From contig BSYQ01000004.1 of NCBI GenBank assembly GCA_030272585.1, forward strand, positions 4,464,001 to 4,528,000: a DNA stretch of 64,000 bases, given 5' to 3'. The stretch comes from Bryopsis sp. KO-2023 (lineage: Eukaryota > Chlorophyta > Ulvophyceae > Bryopsidales > Bryopsidaceae). Position 1 is the stretch's first letter. Each line of letters opens with the position of its first letter. Shown here piece by piece: positions 27,310 to 39,800 of this stretch. The translations under genes were made by a program, and so were the position numbers. The notes beneath the pieces are model-generated. The model was not told the origin of the DNA and did no database searches. It worked only from the letters and a program-made list of their open reading frames with translations.

Positions 27310-27620
27310 TCTTCTGCATACACAGTTTCACATACACAGTTTTAAGAACGACAAAGAATACACGATGCTGCATACACGATTTTCTATCCGGATACACGGT
27401 TTCTGACGACCTTGCATACACACTTTCTTAAGATACACGGTTTTTTCAAGAGATACACGGTTTTTCCCGAATATACACGGTTTCGAAGTGCACATACACG
27501 ATTTTCTATCCGGATACACGGTTTCCGACGACCTTGCATACACACTTTCTTAAGATACACGGTTTTTTCAGGAGATACACGGTTTTTCCCGAATATACAC
27601 GGTTTCGAAGTGCACATACA
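27310..27620. repeat. Second ATACACGG minisatellite block
   Basis: Two copies of a 122-bp unit (starting catacacg at 27371 and 27493) contain atacacggttttt repeats every 20-30 bp, in the same orientation as the left subterminal block. The block sits between the TMEM161-like exons and the retroelement cargo, so it may mark the inner edge of the original left subterminal region. Confidence 0.85.
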
Positions 27621-27887
27621 TTTACGGTTCCGCAGGAAGCGCGGTTCCTTTTGCGGAGTTTTAGGGTGGGACGATTGAAAGGACTGATTGCTGAGGTGGT
27701 TTGTAGGGGTATCTTTTGGAGTTTTGGATCTCAGTAGTTTGGGTTCTTAAGCTCACTCAGTTGGTCTTTCTTTACTCGGTTTTTCTGCTTTATCTTTACC
27801 CTCACGGGCACCTGAAGTGCACCGTTTCGAACCATCCCTGGCTCAGCCAGCGTGGGGCTTGTCCCTGTATCGTTAGTCCTTTTTTTG

Positions 27888-30800
27888 ATGCCGACTGTCG
27901 AGGAAAAGATTGCTGCGTTACAAGCACAGCTGGATTTGTTGAGAGCGTCAGGAGAGCAGAGTTCCCCACAGTCTCGTTTGGACGGGATTCTGAAGAAATT
28001 TGCTGGGTCGGCGGAGATCGCTGAGAGTTTGGAGGAGCTGTGTCTTGCTCCAGGCAGTGACCCGCCACGGGCGGCGCTAAATCCAGTAGAGGTACCAGCA
28101 GCGGCCATTTTTGGCCATTGTTTCGACGTGTTGGACACAGCTGTAGAGGGTCACGTTGTTGATGAGAGGGAGTGGTCGTGAGAGAGAGAGGTGGTCGGGG
28201 TCACAAGCTCTATCGAGCGTCAATGTCTTACACAGGTCAAAATACGGTCCTCGATACAATCCCAATAGTGCCCTTTATCCTAACTCTATGTCGGACACCG
28301 AGAAAGTCAATCACGTGGCTCTAACTAGCCCGAAAATCAATAACCCGACTACAATCCCCTCCACCTCACCGACTAAACTCCAGTCAGGCGAGTGAGGTCA
28401 CATCTATCAAAACCCAAAAGAGCAACTCAGGATCGTATCCCAAAAATCAGTCCAAAGTCCGTCAAAGTCCGAATCCGAATCAATCCGAGAATAGAGAGAA
28501 AAACGTCCCACTATCCCGTTCTCTCAAGCGAGCCAATCCAAAAAGCAAAGCTCAGTTCATCTCATTCTAACCCACTCAAGTTCGAATCCAGCCCAAGTCA
28601 ATTCAATAAACAGTCAATCAATCAATATCCCACTGACTCCCAGCTAGCAAATAAACAGTTCACAGCCAGCACTCTAGCAAACTCCCCTCCAGAAACATAA
28701 TCAAAACATCAAAAGTCCAGGAAGTGCTAGGGAGTACAGAAAATCAAAACACAGGAATCCAGTCCCTAGAATCCCAAATGTTCCAGTAAAAATAAGAAAT
28801 CCCCAGTCAATAAACAATCAGGTCATTCAGGTTCCAAAACACTAGCCTCTTCCCAGGCTACCCAAATTCGATTTCCTTTTTACTTCCTTTTCGAATCTTC
28901 TTTTCTAAAAACTTCCACTTCGACTTCGATCGGTTTCCAGCGACTTACCCAAAGCAGTCTGCGGTCGCCTAGCGGTAGTACCCATCACGCAATCCGATAA
29001 CCGCCCCCTCGCGATCCGTCAGTCTGTAGGTATTCCGGTCGTCCTTCGCCTCGATCGTCGTAAAGTCGTCACCACCAATCACGTCCGCCCCCTAAGGATA
29101 GCTTCTTCCTTCGTAGGCTGGAGTCCGACCAGTTGGTGGTATGCCGCCACCCTTTCTGACGCGTTAACCAAGTGCTTCCACGGCTCCCAGGAATCGTGTT
29201 CGATCCCATAGCCGACCCAGCGAATCAGATATCTCCTCGTCACCTTTCGTCCACGTCTTGTTTCCTTGTGATCCAGCACCCTCTCGACTTCGTATTCGAG
29301 TTCCTCCTCGTTAATCACCGGTGCTGGCGGCTCCGGTTCAGGTCGTCGAAAGTCTGACGACTCCTTAAATTTCCGCAATCTCACAATATGGAAAACGTCG
29401 TGTATCTTCCACGTCTCTGGTAACTTGAGCTTGTAGGCAACCTTTCCGACTCTTGCGACCACCTCAAACGGTCCCACGAAACGTGGTCCGAGCTTCGGCG
29501 AAATCCCGCTGCCAGCAAATGACAGATTCTGGGTCGTCAGCAGAGATAGGACTTTACGGTTACGGTCACCGTAACCGGACCGTAACCACCGTAACCGGAC
29601 CGTAACCGGAGTACAATTTTCGTCAGAAAATCGTACTTTTACGGCCGTAACCGTAGCACCGTACCACTCCGTACCGCTCCGTACCGGACCGTAACGACCG
29701 TAACGGCCGTAACAACCGTAAACCGTAGAAAGTGACCCCCGCAGGGTCCCGCGATTCCAAAGGAACCCAGGGGGATTCGAACCCGCGACCCTACTGACTG
29801 CAGCCTAACGCTTTAGCACTGAACCACGCTACTTCACGGTGATTTAGGGCCTACCGTAGTTATACCGTACCTGTTCCGTACCGTAAAAACAACATATTAC
29901 TCCGGTTACGGTACGGAGTTACGGCCGTAGTACGGTGACCGTAACCCGACCGTAACCGGACCGGACCGGAGTCGGACCAAAAATTTGGCCCAAGTCCTAT
30001 CTCTGGTCGTCAGCAAAACTCGTTCTCCAACCGCGAACTCTTCTTCACGTCGCGACTTGTCGGCATACTTCCGTTGCCTCTCCTGAGCTTGTTTCCACAG
30101 TTGTTTAGCCAAATCCAAGTCATTCTTCATATTCGACAGAATGTCGTGCACGCCGCGAATCTCGCTCTCGACGCGTCGACCTCCGATAAGCGCCATCGGC
30201 ACTAACGGATGCTCCCCTGAGTTCAAATAGAACGGCGTGTGACCCGTCGACGTATGCTTTCCATTGTTGTACGCGAACTCGGCGGCCGGCAATCTCTCGT
30301 CCCAGTCGCGCCGTCGTGCGTCGACATAGCAGCGTAATGTCTCCTCCAGCACGCGGTTCATCCTTTCTGTTTGGCCGTCGGTTTGAGGGTGGAACGCCGA
30401 ACTCATCTTCAGAGACGTCCCGCTCAGCTCCATGAGTCGTCGCCAGAATGCCGAGACGAACCGACTGTCGCGGTCCGACACCAAACTCGTCGGCATCCCG
30501 TGGTGTCGCCACACCTCTCTGAAGAATATATCAGCCAAATCCCTGGCAGACGCGCTCGTCGACGTCGGTATGAAGTGCGTCATTTTGCTCAGCCGGTCGA
30601 CGAACACCACAATCGCCGAATGTCCTCGTTCCGTTTCTGGAAGCTGCACGATCAAGTCGAGACTGACCGACTCCCAGCGTCGTTCCGGTATCGGAAGCGG
30701 CTGTAACTTCCCAGCTGGAAGCTTCGCTTCTGCCTTAGATTTCTGGCATTTAGGACATGTTCTGCAATATTCAGCCACATCCTTATCCAATCTTCTCCAG

Positions 30801-33800
30801 TAAAAATATCTCTTGATTAGATCAAGAGTCCTTTCTCTGCCCTTGTGGCCTGCCACGGCTGAGTCATGTGCCTCTTTCAGGACATCATGTCTGATGGATG
30901 TGGGGATGACTAATTGCCCAGTATTCTTCATGAGAATTCCTTCCTGTAACTTGAATTGTTTGATGACATTTGCATCCTGTTTCTCCAGTAGTTCCTTGAT
31001 GTTGATGCAATATCCATCCTTTCCTTGCTCAGTTCTGATCTTTTCTCTTGGTATCTTCACTTGTTCCACTTGACTTCTTGTCAACACATTCAGGGATGGG
31101 GCTCCTCCATCCATAGTTTGATTCTGTGCCATGTTTGCCTCCATTCTGCAACTGTCTGCATCATTTACCAGTCGCTGTCCAAGTGGTCTTAACTTCTCAG
31201 GGATCCCATCAGATTCCTCTCCAGAAGACCAACATTTCAACTCAGTTGCTTGTGGATTAATCCTCACTTCTTTCTTGGACTTTCCCTCACTCTTAGGTGG
31301 TTTTAGAGCTGCCACTGGACCTTCATTCAACTCATCAGTCGAAATTCCAGTCTCTACTGGTTTGCCTGTGCCAGGGGTGTTTTCTTCCTCTTCCCCTCCA
31401 CTTCCTTTGTTCTTTTGTTCCAGTGGTAGCCCCGAAGGCTTCCTTACACCTGTGCTATCCCCAGCACCAGATGTTTCCAGCAGTTTGTTTATTTCAGTCT
31501 GTGATAGCATATCCCCAGTTTGCTTCTCAATCAGACTCCCTTGTTCAGTTTGGTTGCCATTCTGTTCTTGTTCTCTGTTGGGTGTTTGGAGAGAACCAAG
31601 TTCCCCCTCCTGTTCCATTAATTTCTGGTTCTGTTGTCCTTTGTCAGCTTGATTTCCTTGGTGGTCATTTGTCTTATACTCCTTCAGCATTTGTCTGTTC
31701 GTTGTTCCTGCAACTTTCCGATCGACACATTCATCTTTCCACAGCTCAATTACTTTGCCTGACGACTTCTGTTGGGCTGACGACTCCTCATCCCCTCCTG
31801 AACTCAATCCAGAACTCCTGTTGGGTTGAGGACACCTACTCAAGGCGTCGGCCACAACGTTGTCCGTCCCCTTAATATGCACAGTGTCGAAGTCGAACGG
31901 TGCTAGGAACTGCGTCCATCGCACTTGTCTCCGAGTCAATCCTTTTTGAGTGTCGAGCCAAACCAAACTCGCATTATCTGTTCTCAACACGAAGTGCCGC
32001 CCCTCCAGATATGTGCGCCATTTCTTAAGGCAGTGCACAATCGCTAGGAGCTCCTGTGTAAGACTCGGGAGTGGTATAAGACAATGGAACTTTACAAAGA
32101 ACACCGAGTCCACCACCACACTACTCTTGTAGTGCGGACCGGTCAAAGTCTAGTTACGGTTACGGCGGAGGTTCGAATCCTCCCCGGAACCACCTCTCAC
32201 TCTTTCACACAATCACACAATTGTCCCACTATGATCGGTCAGTCACCCAACTAACCATCACCAACTACCACTCAGCCGAGCGGTTAGGACGAAAATAGAA
32301 AAGCTCGCGATCCGGAGATCACGAGTTCGAACCCCACTGTTCCCACACTTCCACTACCACAAAGAAAACTGTCACAAGACTCCCCCTGACCTTGGGAAGC
32401 TGGACCCCCAGTCCTAAGGTCACCATAAGCACATAGAAAAACCAGCAAAGAAATAGAGCACTCCCCCAAGGCAAAAAGGAAAATCCCAAAGACTCCCCAG
32501 AAAGCAAAAAAGGAAAAAGCCCCATCTGAAAAGCCAAACTCCAAGATAGTAGAAAAGAAATCAGCTGACCTGGTCTCAGCACTAACACCATCTCCCCTGA
32601 ACCCCCAACAGTCATAGACTGAAACTCAATTCTCATTCCCTTATCTCATTAAGAATACTTCTCATTTTTACTCACTATTGGCATCAATGATTCCAATCAT
32701 CTCCATCCCCAAATCCTCTTCTCTTGGACTGATGCCTCCAGTTGATTCTGCTGGAAATATGCTGCTGCAATGTCTGGGCAGTTCTCCAAATTCCTGATAG
32801 GTTCCCAGCTGTCATGGCCTCTATCATACCCCTGCCATCTGATGAGGAACTCTCTTGAGGTCCTCCCCCTGCCTCTGCCTCTCTTGATCTCTCTGTGATC
32901 CAATATCCTCTCCACATGGAACTCTGTGTTTCCATCAATGACCTCAGGAGGAACTGGGTTGGGTTCCCTTTCCCCATACTGTTCATCCTGGATGTATCTC
33001 CTCAGCTTTGAGATATGGAACACTGGATGTAGACTCCACTGTTGAGGGACTTCCAATTCATAGGCCACTTGGCCCACTCTCTTCAGAATCTTGAATGGAC
33101 CCACATACTTTGGACCCAACTTCTTGCATCTATCCCCAGCCAGCTTCAAGTCTTTTGTACTCAGAAGGACCACATCATTCACCTTGAACTCATCTTCTCT
33201 CCTATGCTTGTCTGCATTCTGCTTCTGTCTATTCTGAGCTCTGGCAATGCATGTCTTGGCCACCTCCACATCCATCTTCAGATCATTCAAAATTTCATCC
33301 ACACCTCTGATGGGTGTCTCAATCTTCTTCCTCCCCAACAAGGCTGCAGGCACCAAAGGTTCTTCTCCAGAATTCAAGTAGAATGGGCTATACCCAGTAC
33401 TTGATTGTTTCCCTTGGTTGTACACAAATTCTGCTGCACTCAACTTCAGATCCCAATCTGTTTGGGAATGATCCACATAGGCTCTGAGGCTTTCTTCCAG
33501 TATCCTGTTGAGCCTCTCTGTTTGGCCATCTGACTGAGGATGTCTGGCAGATGACATCTTCAATGTTGTCCCCACCAGCTTCATCAACTCCTTCCACAGT
33601 TCAGATGTGAACCTGGCATCCCTATCAGATACCAGATCCTCAGGCATCCCATGATGTCTCCAGACTTCATCAAATATCATCCTGGCCATTCCTACTGCTC
33701 CAATAGTTCCTTGGGTGGCACAGAAGTGAGACATCTTGGACATCCTGTCCACAAAAACCACAATGGCATCCTTCCCTCTGGCTGTCTTGGGTAATCCTGT

Positions 33801-36800
33801 GATGAGGTCCAGACTCACAGAGCTCCATCTTCTGGTTGGAATCTGACTTTCTTGCAAATCCCCTGCAAGTTTCTGTGTTGATGCTTTAGTCTTTTGGCAC
33901 ACTGGGCAACTCCTGCAATATTGAGCTACCTCCTGGGACATCTTCTTCCACCAGAAGTGCTGTTGCAATACAGCCAGTGTTCTCTCTTTCCCTTTGTGTC
34001 CTCCAATCAGACTATCATGTCCTTCTTTCATCACCATTGCTTTCAGACTTTGTGGCACCACAATCTTTCCTTCCACAGTCTGTAGAACTCCATCAGTAGA
34101 CATCTTGAACACCCTTTGGGTCTGGATGTCAGAATCCAGTCTCTTCAGGATTTCCTTGCAATGTTCATCATTCATCTGAGCATCAGCAACCTCCTTTGGA
34201 CTCCCTTGAGCCATAGGTTCCATGGATGACTTCTCCAGTGCATTGATTTGTTCATCAGATCTTGACAATCCTTTTCCAGTACCCCATTTGGTACCTCCTC
34301 TTGCATCACTTGGCATCACATCTGTTTTCAGTCTCTCAGGCAGCTTTCCAGTTTGGCATCCAGTAACCTTCACCAATCTGGAACCCAATGGCTCTCCTGG
34401 TTGTTCATCAAACACAAGATCCTGTGGATGATTCTCCCCCCAGGCCCCCAAGCCTTGGTACCTCTGAACCTTGCCATCATGCTGTACAAGAGTTTTTGTT
34501 GTGCCAGTTGGTGTAGATGCCTTCAAATCTCCCCCTCCACTTCCAGAATCCCTTGGATCCACTGGATGTGGACATCTTGATAGTGCATCAGCCACCACAT
34601 TATCCTTCCCTGGGATGTGGACAGTTTGGAACCTGAAAGGAGCTAGGAACTCCACCCATCTAGCTTGTCTTCTGCTGAGATGCTGTTGAGAATCCAGCCA
34701 AACTAATGACTGATTGTCTGTCCTCAGAACAAACTCCCTTCCTTCCAAATATGCCCTCCACTTCTTGAGACAGTGGACAATCCCCAGTAATTCAATCTCA
34801 TGTATAGGATACCTTGATTCTGCATCTGTCAGCTTGTGGGATTCAAATGCTACAGGATGCAATCCATCTGGCCCTTCCTGCATTAGCACTCCCCCCACTC
34901 CTGATTGACTGCCATCAGTAGCCACAATCCAAGGCCAATCCTCCCTTGGATGTATCAGGACAGGTGCTGAGCAAAGTGCATCCTTGAGATCCTCAAATGC
35001 CTGCTTCTCCTCTTCTCCCCATATGAAATGTTGATTTCCTTTGGTCAGGTTGGTCAATGCTGCAGCCTTGCCACTGAAATTGGCTACAAATCTTCTGTAG
35101 AAACAACATAATCCCAGGAAACTCCTGACATCATGCACATTGGATGGTGTGGGCCACTGCTTGATTGCATCCAGCTTGTCAGCCATTGGCTGCACTCCTT
35201 GATGTGTAACCCATGTTCCCAGAAAATCCACTTCTTTTTTCCCTACTGCAGACTTGACCAGCTTGGCATATAGTTGATGTTTCCTGAGGGCCTCCAGTAC
35301 CAGCTTCATGTGTCTGGCATGCTCTTCAGGGGTGGATGAATAAATCAGGATGTCATCCAGAAAGACTTGGACAAATTTATCAATGTATGGGGCCAGGATC
35401 TCATTCATCATGGACATGAAATGTCCAGGAGATCCACTCAGGCCCATTGGCATCACCAAAAATTCAAACTGTCCATACTTTGTTCTGAATGAAGTCTTTC
35501 CTTCCTCCCCTGGGGCCATCCTCAACTGCCAAAATCCTGCCCTTAGATCCACTTTGCTGAAATACCTTGCATGGTTGAGTCTGTCCAGCATCTCATCCAT
35601 TCTAGGTATGGGAAACTGAGTGACTTTGGTGGCCCTATTCAGAGCTCTGTAGTCAACACAGAATCTCAATGCCCCTCCAGGTTTTGGGACAAAGAGCACA
35701 GGTGCACCAAATGTGCTGTGACTTGGTCTGATCATCCCTTTCTCCAGCAAATAATCCAATTGCTCCCTGAGAGCATCTAATTCTTTTGGGGATTGTTTAT
35801 ACAGTGGGCCAAAGATTGGTTTTGTACCATCTTTCAATGGGATCTTCATGTCCCAGGGTCTGTGAGGTGGTAGATGATTTGGCAGATCCATAGGAAAGAC
35901 ATCCTTATATGCATTAAGGACATCCTTCAGCTCATGTAGCTCATCATCCAGTCCATCCACCATGCTTTTGAAATTTGCATCTGTACCATCCTCAGTACCC
36001 TTGACTTCCATAGATTCACCAGGATTCCTGATCTGTTTAGCTGCATTGATTTCCCCAGATGCCTGAGGATCCTGAGCTTTCCTGACCAGCACCAGATATG
36101 CTTCCCCATTCCTGTTCTTCAGACATTTCTTGGCCTCACTGGCTGAGAGTAAATTTATCTCTTGTGGATCCTGGGTTGCTGCCACCTTTGGATGGAATCC
36201 TTGCAACTTGATTGGGGCTTTGTTAGGTCTGCAAATGGTAATCACATGACTTCTCCAGTTTATATGTGGGTTGTGATCAACCAACCAGGCCTTTCCCAAA
36301 ATGACCTTGTGCTTCAGATTTGGTACCATCCAGAAGATCCTCTTTATCACCCAAGGACCCATCCTTATCCTGACCAGTGCCTGTTGTTTGAGTAGCAATC
36401 TGGAACCATCTGCCAGTTCCACTGATAGATGTGCATCCTTGAAGATTTTCAAGGCATTTTCCTGGGCTGTTTGGACATCCATGAAGTCCCCTGTGGCTCC
36501 ACTGTCTATGAGACATTTGACTGTTTGTTTTTGCAACTTTCCTGGCACATATAGCAGGGTAGATCCCAGGTCTCCTTGACCTACTGATCCCAATTTCCCT
36601 GTCATCATGTTTTCCACTGTTTCCTGGCTTGGTGTTGGACAATGTATCTCAGCTGGTGGTGAGAATCTGACTTTCTTGTGAATCCCATGACCCCCTTGTG
36701 AATCCTTTGTTGCCTGTGTGGATTTCCATACTCCTGAGGCTGTGAGGACCTCTCTGGGCTTAGATGTGGATTCCTTGAGTCTCTGTATCTGTGTCTGCAC

Positions 36801-39800
36801 CTCCACTGATCCTTTAGAAGGGGAGGACTGTACTCTGTCCTTTGTTATCCCTTCCTTCTCAGGGGTTTTCTGTTTTGATTGTCCCAACACTGTGGGGATG
36901 GATCCCTGAGCATTGATGCTGTCCGGATCCCCTTTGCCAGCCCTCGAATCTGAGGTACTGGATCTGGCAAGCTTCCCTCCCCCAAACCTTCTCCCATAAG
37001 ATGAAGAAGTATTACATCTGGATCCTGCATTTGCCTGGGCACCATTCCCAGGAGATCCTTTAGATGTCTCCACTCCAACCTTATCGACCACTAATACCTT
37101 CCCATCACTGACAATCCTCTGATTTTCATTCATTCCATCCTTGTCTTGAGAACCATTCTGACGACTTCCTGACGACATTTCCGACATCACATTTGCATGT
37201 CCAGGCTTCTTTGACGCCCCTCCTGGCCTGGTCCAGGGAGGCCCTACTCGTTTCCCGACGACTTGTTTTGGCCACCCTTCTTCTTCGATCGACATTCTCT
37301 CGCGAAATGCCCGAACTTTCCGCAGTTATGACATTTCCCTTTCTTGGGTGACGACTGGTTCCACTTCTCTCCTGACACTGCACCAATCTCCATCTTATCG
37401 TCATACTGCCGGTTTTGTTTTGGGTACCAAGGAGTCTGCTCGTTTCCTGCTCGGCCTGCAGCCCGGTCTGCTTGCAGTGCCAACTGAACAGCCTCGTCGA
37501 ATGTCTGAGGACGGTTTAAGAAGACGTGAGATTTTATCTTCGCTTGTAGGCTGTGCGTGAAGAGATGTATTTTGTCTTCCGTTGCCATAGTTGGAGTCTT
37601 GATCAAGAGTTTGGAAAACAGAGAGATGTGCTCCCTGAGCGTGCCCTTCTTGTGCGTTAGCCTGAATAGCTGGTCTCTGGCCGTCTCTGCCTTGTCAAAG
37701 GGGTCGAAGTATTCGATAAGCTCCTGCCCCAGCACATCCCAGCTCGCCATCACCATCGGGTTCGACGCTTTCTTCACCGTGTACCACTCTTGTGCAGCTC
37801 CTCTCAACACCGTTGACGCCAGCAGTGCCCGTTTTCCAACCGGACACCCGGACGCCACAAAATAGGTTTCCATGCTCTCCACCCAGTCTGAAGCTCCTTC
37901 TCCGGTTTTTCCGAAGAACTGAGGAGGATTCCCCAGCCGTATAGGCGCGAAGTTCCACGCATCAGGTATCGACGGCCCTGCAGCGGAGCCTCCACTCGTT
38001 GCTCCCGCCGTTGTTCTTGCTTGCCGTATCCTTTCTTCCATTTCGTGTTTTGCTGCCAGTAACGATGCCTGCAGTTCGAGCTTCTGGTTCGCCATTTGTT
38101 CTTGCAGGTCCAATAGTTTCTTGTGCAGGCCTGAACCTGCTTCCAGTGTATGACCTGCAGCAGACTGCGCCGTCGACTGCTGTTCCGTAAGTTCCGTCAT
38201 CGTTGCCAGCACCGTGGCAAACTTCGTGTCCGTCTCCGTCCGAAACTCCATCGCCTGGGTTTCTCGTAGGGTTTGGCTCAGCGTCAGTTCGTCCAACTTC
38301 TGCATAAGCTTCTGGTGGTTCGCTTGGCTTTCGAGGCTCACTTTGGACACCTTCTGTTCCAGTTTCGTGCCTCCCTGTCGAACTTTCAGCATGTCCGCGC
38401 GGATCTTGCCCGCCGATTTTTCCAACAACTCCAGTTTTCCGGTAGTCTCGACATGCCTGGTTTCGTTCGTGGTTCCAAGCTCAGCAACTTTCTCCTTTAC
38501 AGCTTTGACTTTGTCCTGTAGCCCAGCTCCCGCTTCATCGAGCTTGCCGACCGCTTTCGACAGTTTCTGTAAGGACTCTCCATGCTTGTTCGCCAGTTTT
38601 TCGACTGCCAAGCCTGCTTTGTGAACCTTTGCGAACTCGTCGCCATGCTTATTCACCAGTTTCTCCACGTTCTGTCCTGCTTTGTGGATGTTTGCGATTT
38701 CTGTCTTTATCTCCAACCCTTCGAGTTCCCCTAGACGGTCTTCCAGTGCTTTACACCCCGTCTTCAGTGCTGCTACTGACTCCAGCACGTTGTTCAAGTC
38801 TTCAGCCGACATTTCTGGTTCTCCCCCCGGTCTTTACGATGAACCCACTTCTACAGGCCGCCCGATCGTTCGGTGTAGCTCTGTACACTTTCGCTCCGAA
38901 ACCACTTGTAAGACTCGGGAGTGGTATAAGACAATGGAACTTTACAAAGAACACCGAGTCCACCACCACACTACTCTTGTAGTGCGGACCGGTCAAAGTC
39001 TAGTTACGGTTACGGCGGAGGTTCGAATCCTCCCCGGAACCACCTCTCACTCTTTCACACAATCACACAATTGTCCCACTATGATCGGTCAGTCACCCAA
39101 CTAACCATCACCAACTACCACTCAGCCGAGCGGTTAGGACGAAAATAGAAAAGCTCGCGATCCGGAGATCACGAGTTCGAACCCCACTGTTCCCACACTT
39201 CCACTACCACAAAGAAAACTGTCACATCCTGCTCGTGAACAGGATAGTTCTGTTCGGCCTCCGTGAACTTGTGTGACTCGAAACAAATGGGGTGTAGTCC
39301 TTTTTCTGTCCGCTGCATCAACACACCGCCGATCCCCGCTTGCGAGGCATCGGTCGCCACCACCACAGGAAGTTCGTCGTCGAAGTGCTTCAGCACTGGC
39401 GTCGTTGTCATAGCCGTTTTTAGAGACTCGAAAGCCTGCCGCTCTAGCCGTCCCCAATTCCAACCATTGTGTTTTTTCGTCAGATTCGTCAAAGGGGCAG
39501 CGAGCACCGAAAAGTTCCTGACGAACCTTCGGTAAAACGAACACAGTCCTAAAAAACTGCGAACGTCGTGTACAGACTTCGGCGTCGGCCATTCTTTTAT
39601 CGACTTAACTTTTTCCGCCGTGGGGTAAGTTCCATCCCGTTCCAGCCACGTTCCCAGAAACTCGACGCCGCTCTTTCCGAACTCACACTTACTGCACTTC
39701 GCATACAGTCCCTGCTCCTCCAGCTTCTCCAGCACGAGACGCACGTGGTCGGCGTGCGAGTCGGCATCCTTACTGAAAATCAGCACGTCGTCTAGAAACA

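Larger units (their letters stand above)
32057..39226 (-). mobile_element. Intact Ty3/gypsy chromovirus, element 1
   Basis: A 7,170-bp element with two apparently identical 320-bp LTRs (32057-32376, 38907-39226; TG..CA ends) and a 5-bp duplication TCCTG (32052-32056 and 39227-39231). A TGGTTTCGGAGC primer-binding site starts three bases inside the 5' LTR; an AGGGGGAG purine tract precedes the 3' LTR. Both gag and pol frames are uninterrupted, so it is young and could be active. It inserted into the RNase H region of element 2. Confidence 0.96.

Noticed and set aside
29745..29840. Functional tRNA gene in MITE copy 1
   Set aside because: Anticodon and acceptor stems do not pair well; only the Pol III boxes are convincing, so it is called tRNA-like.
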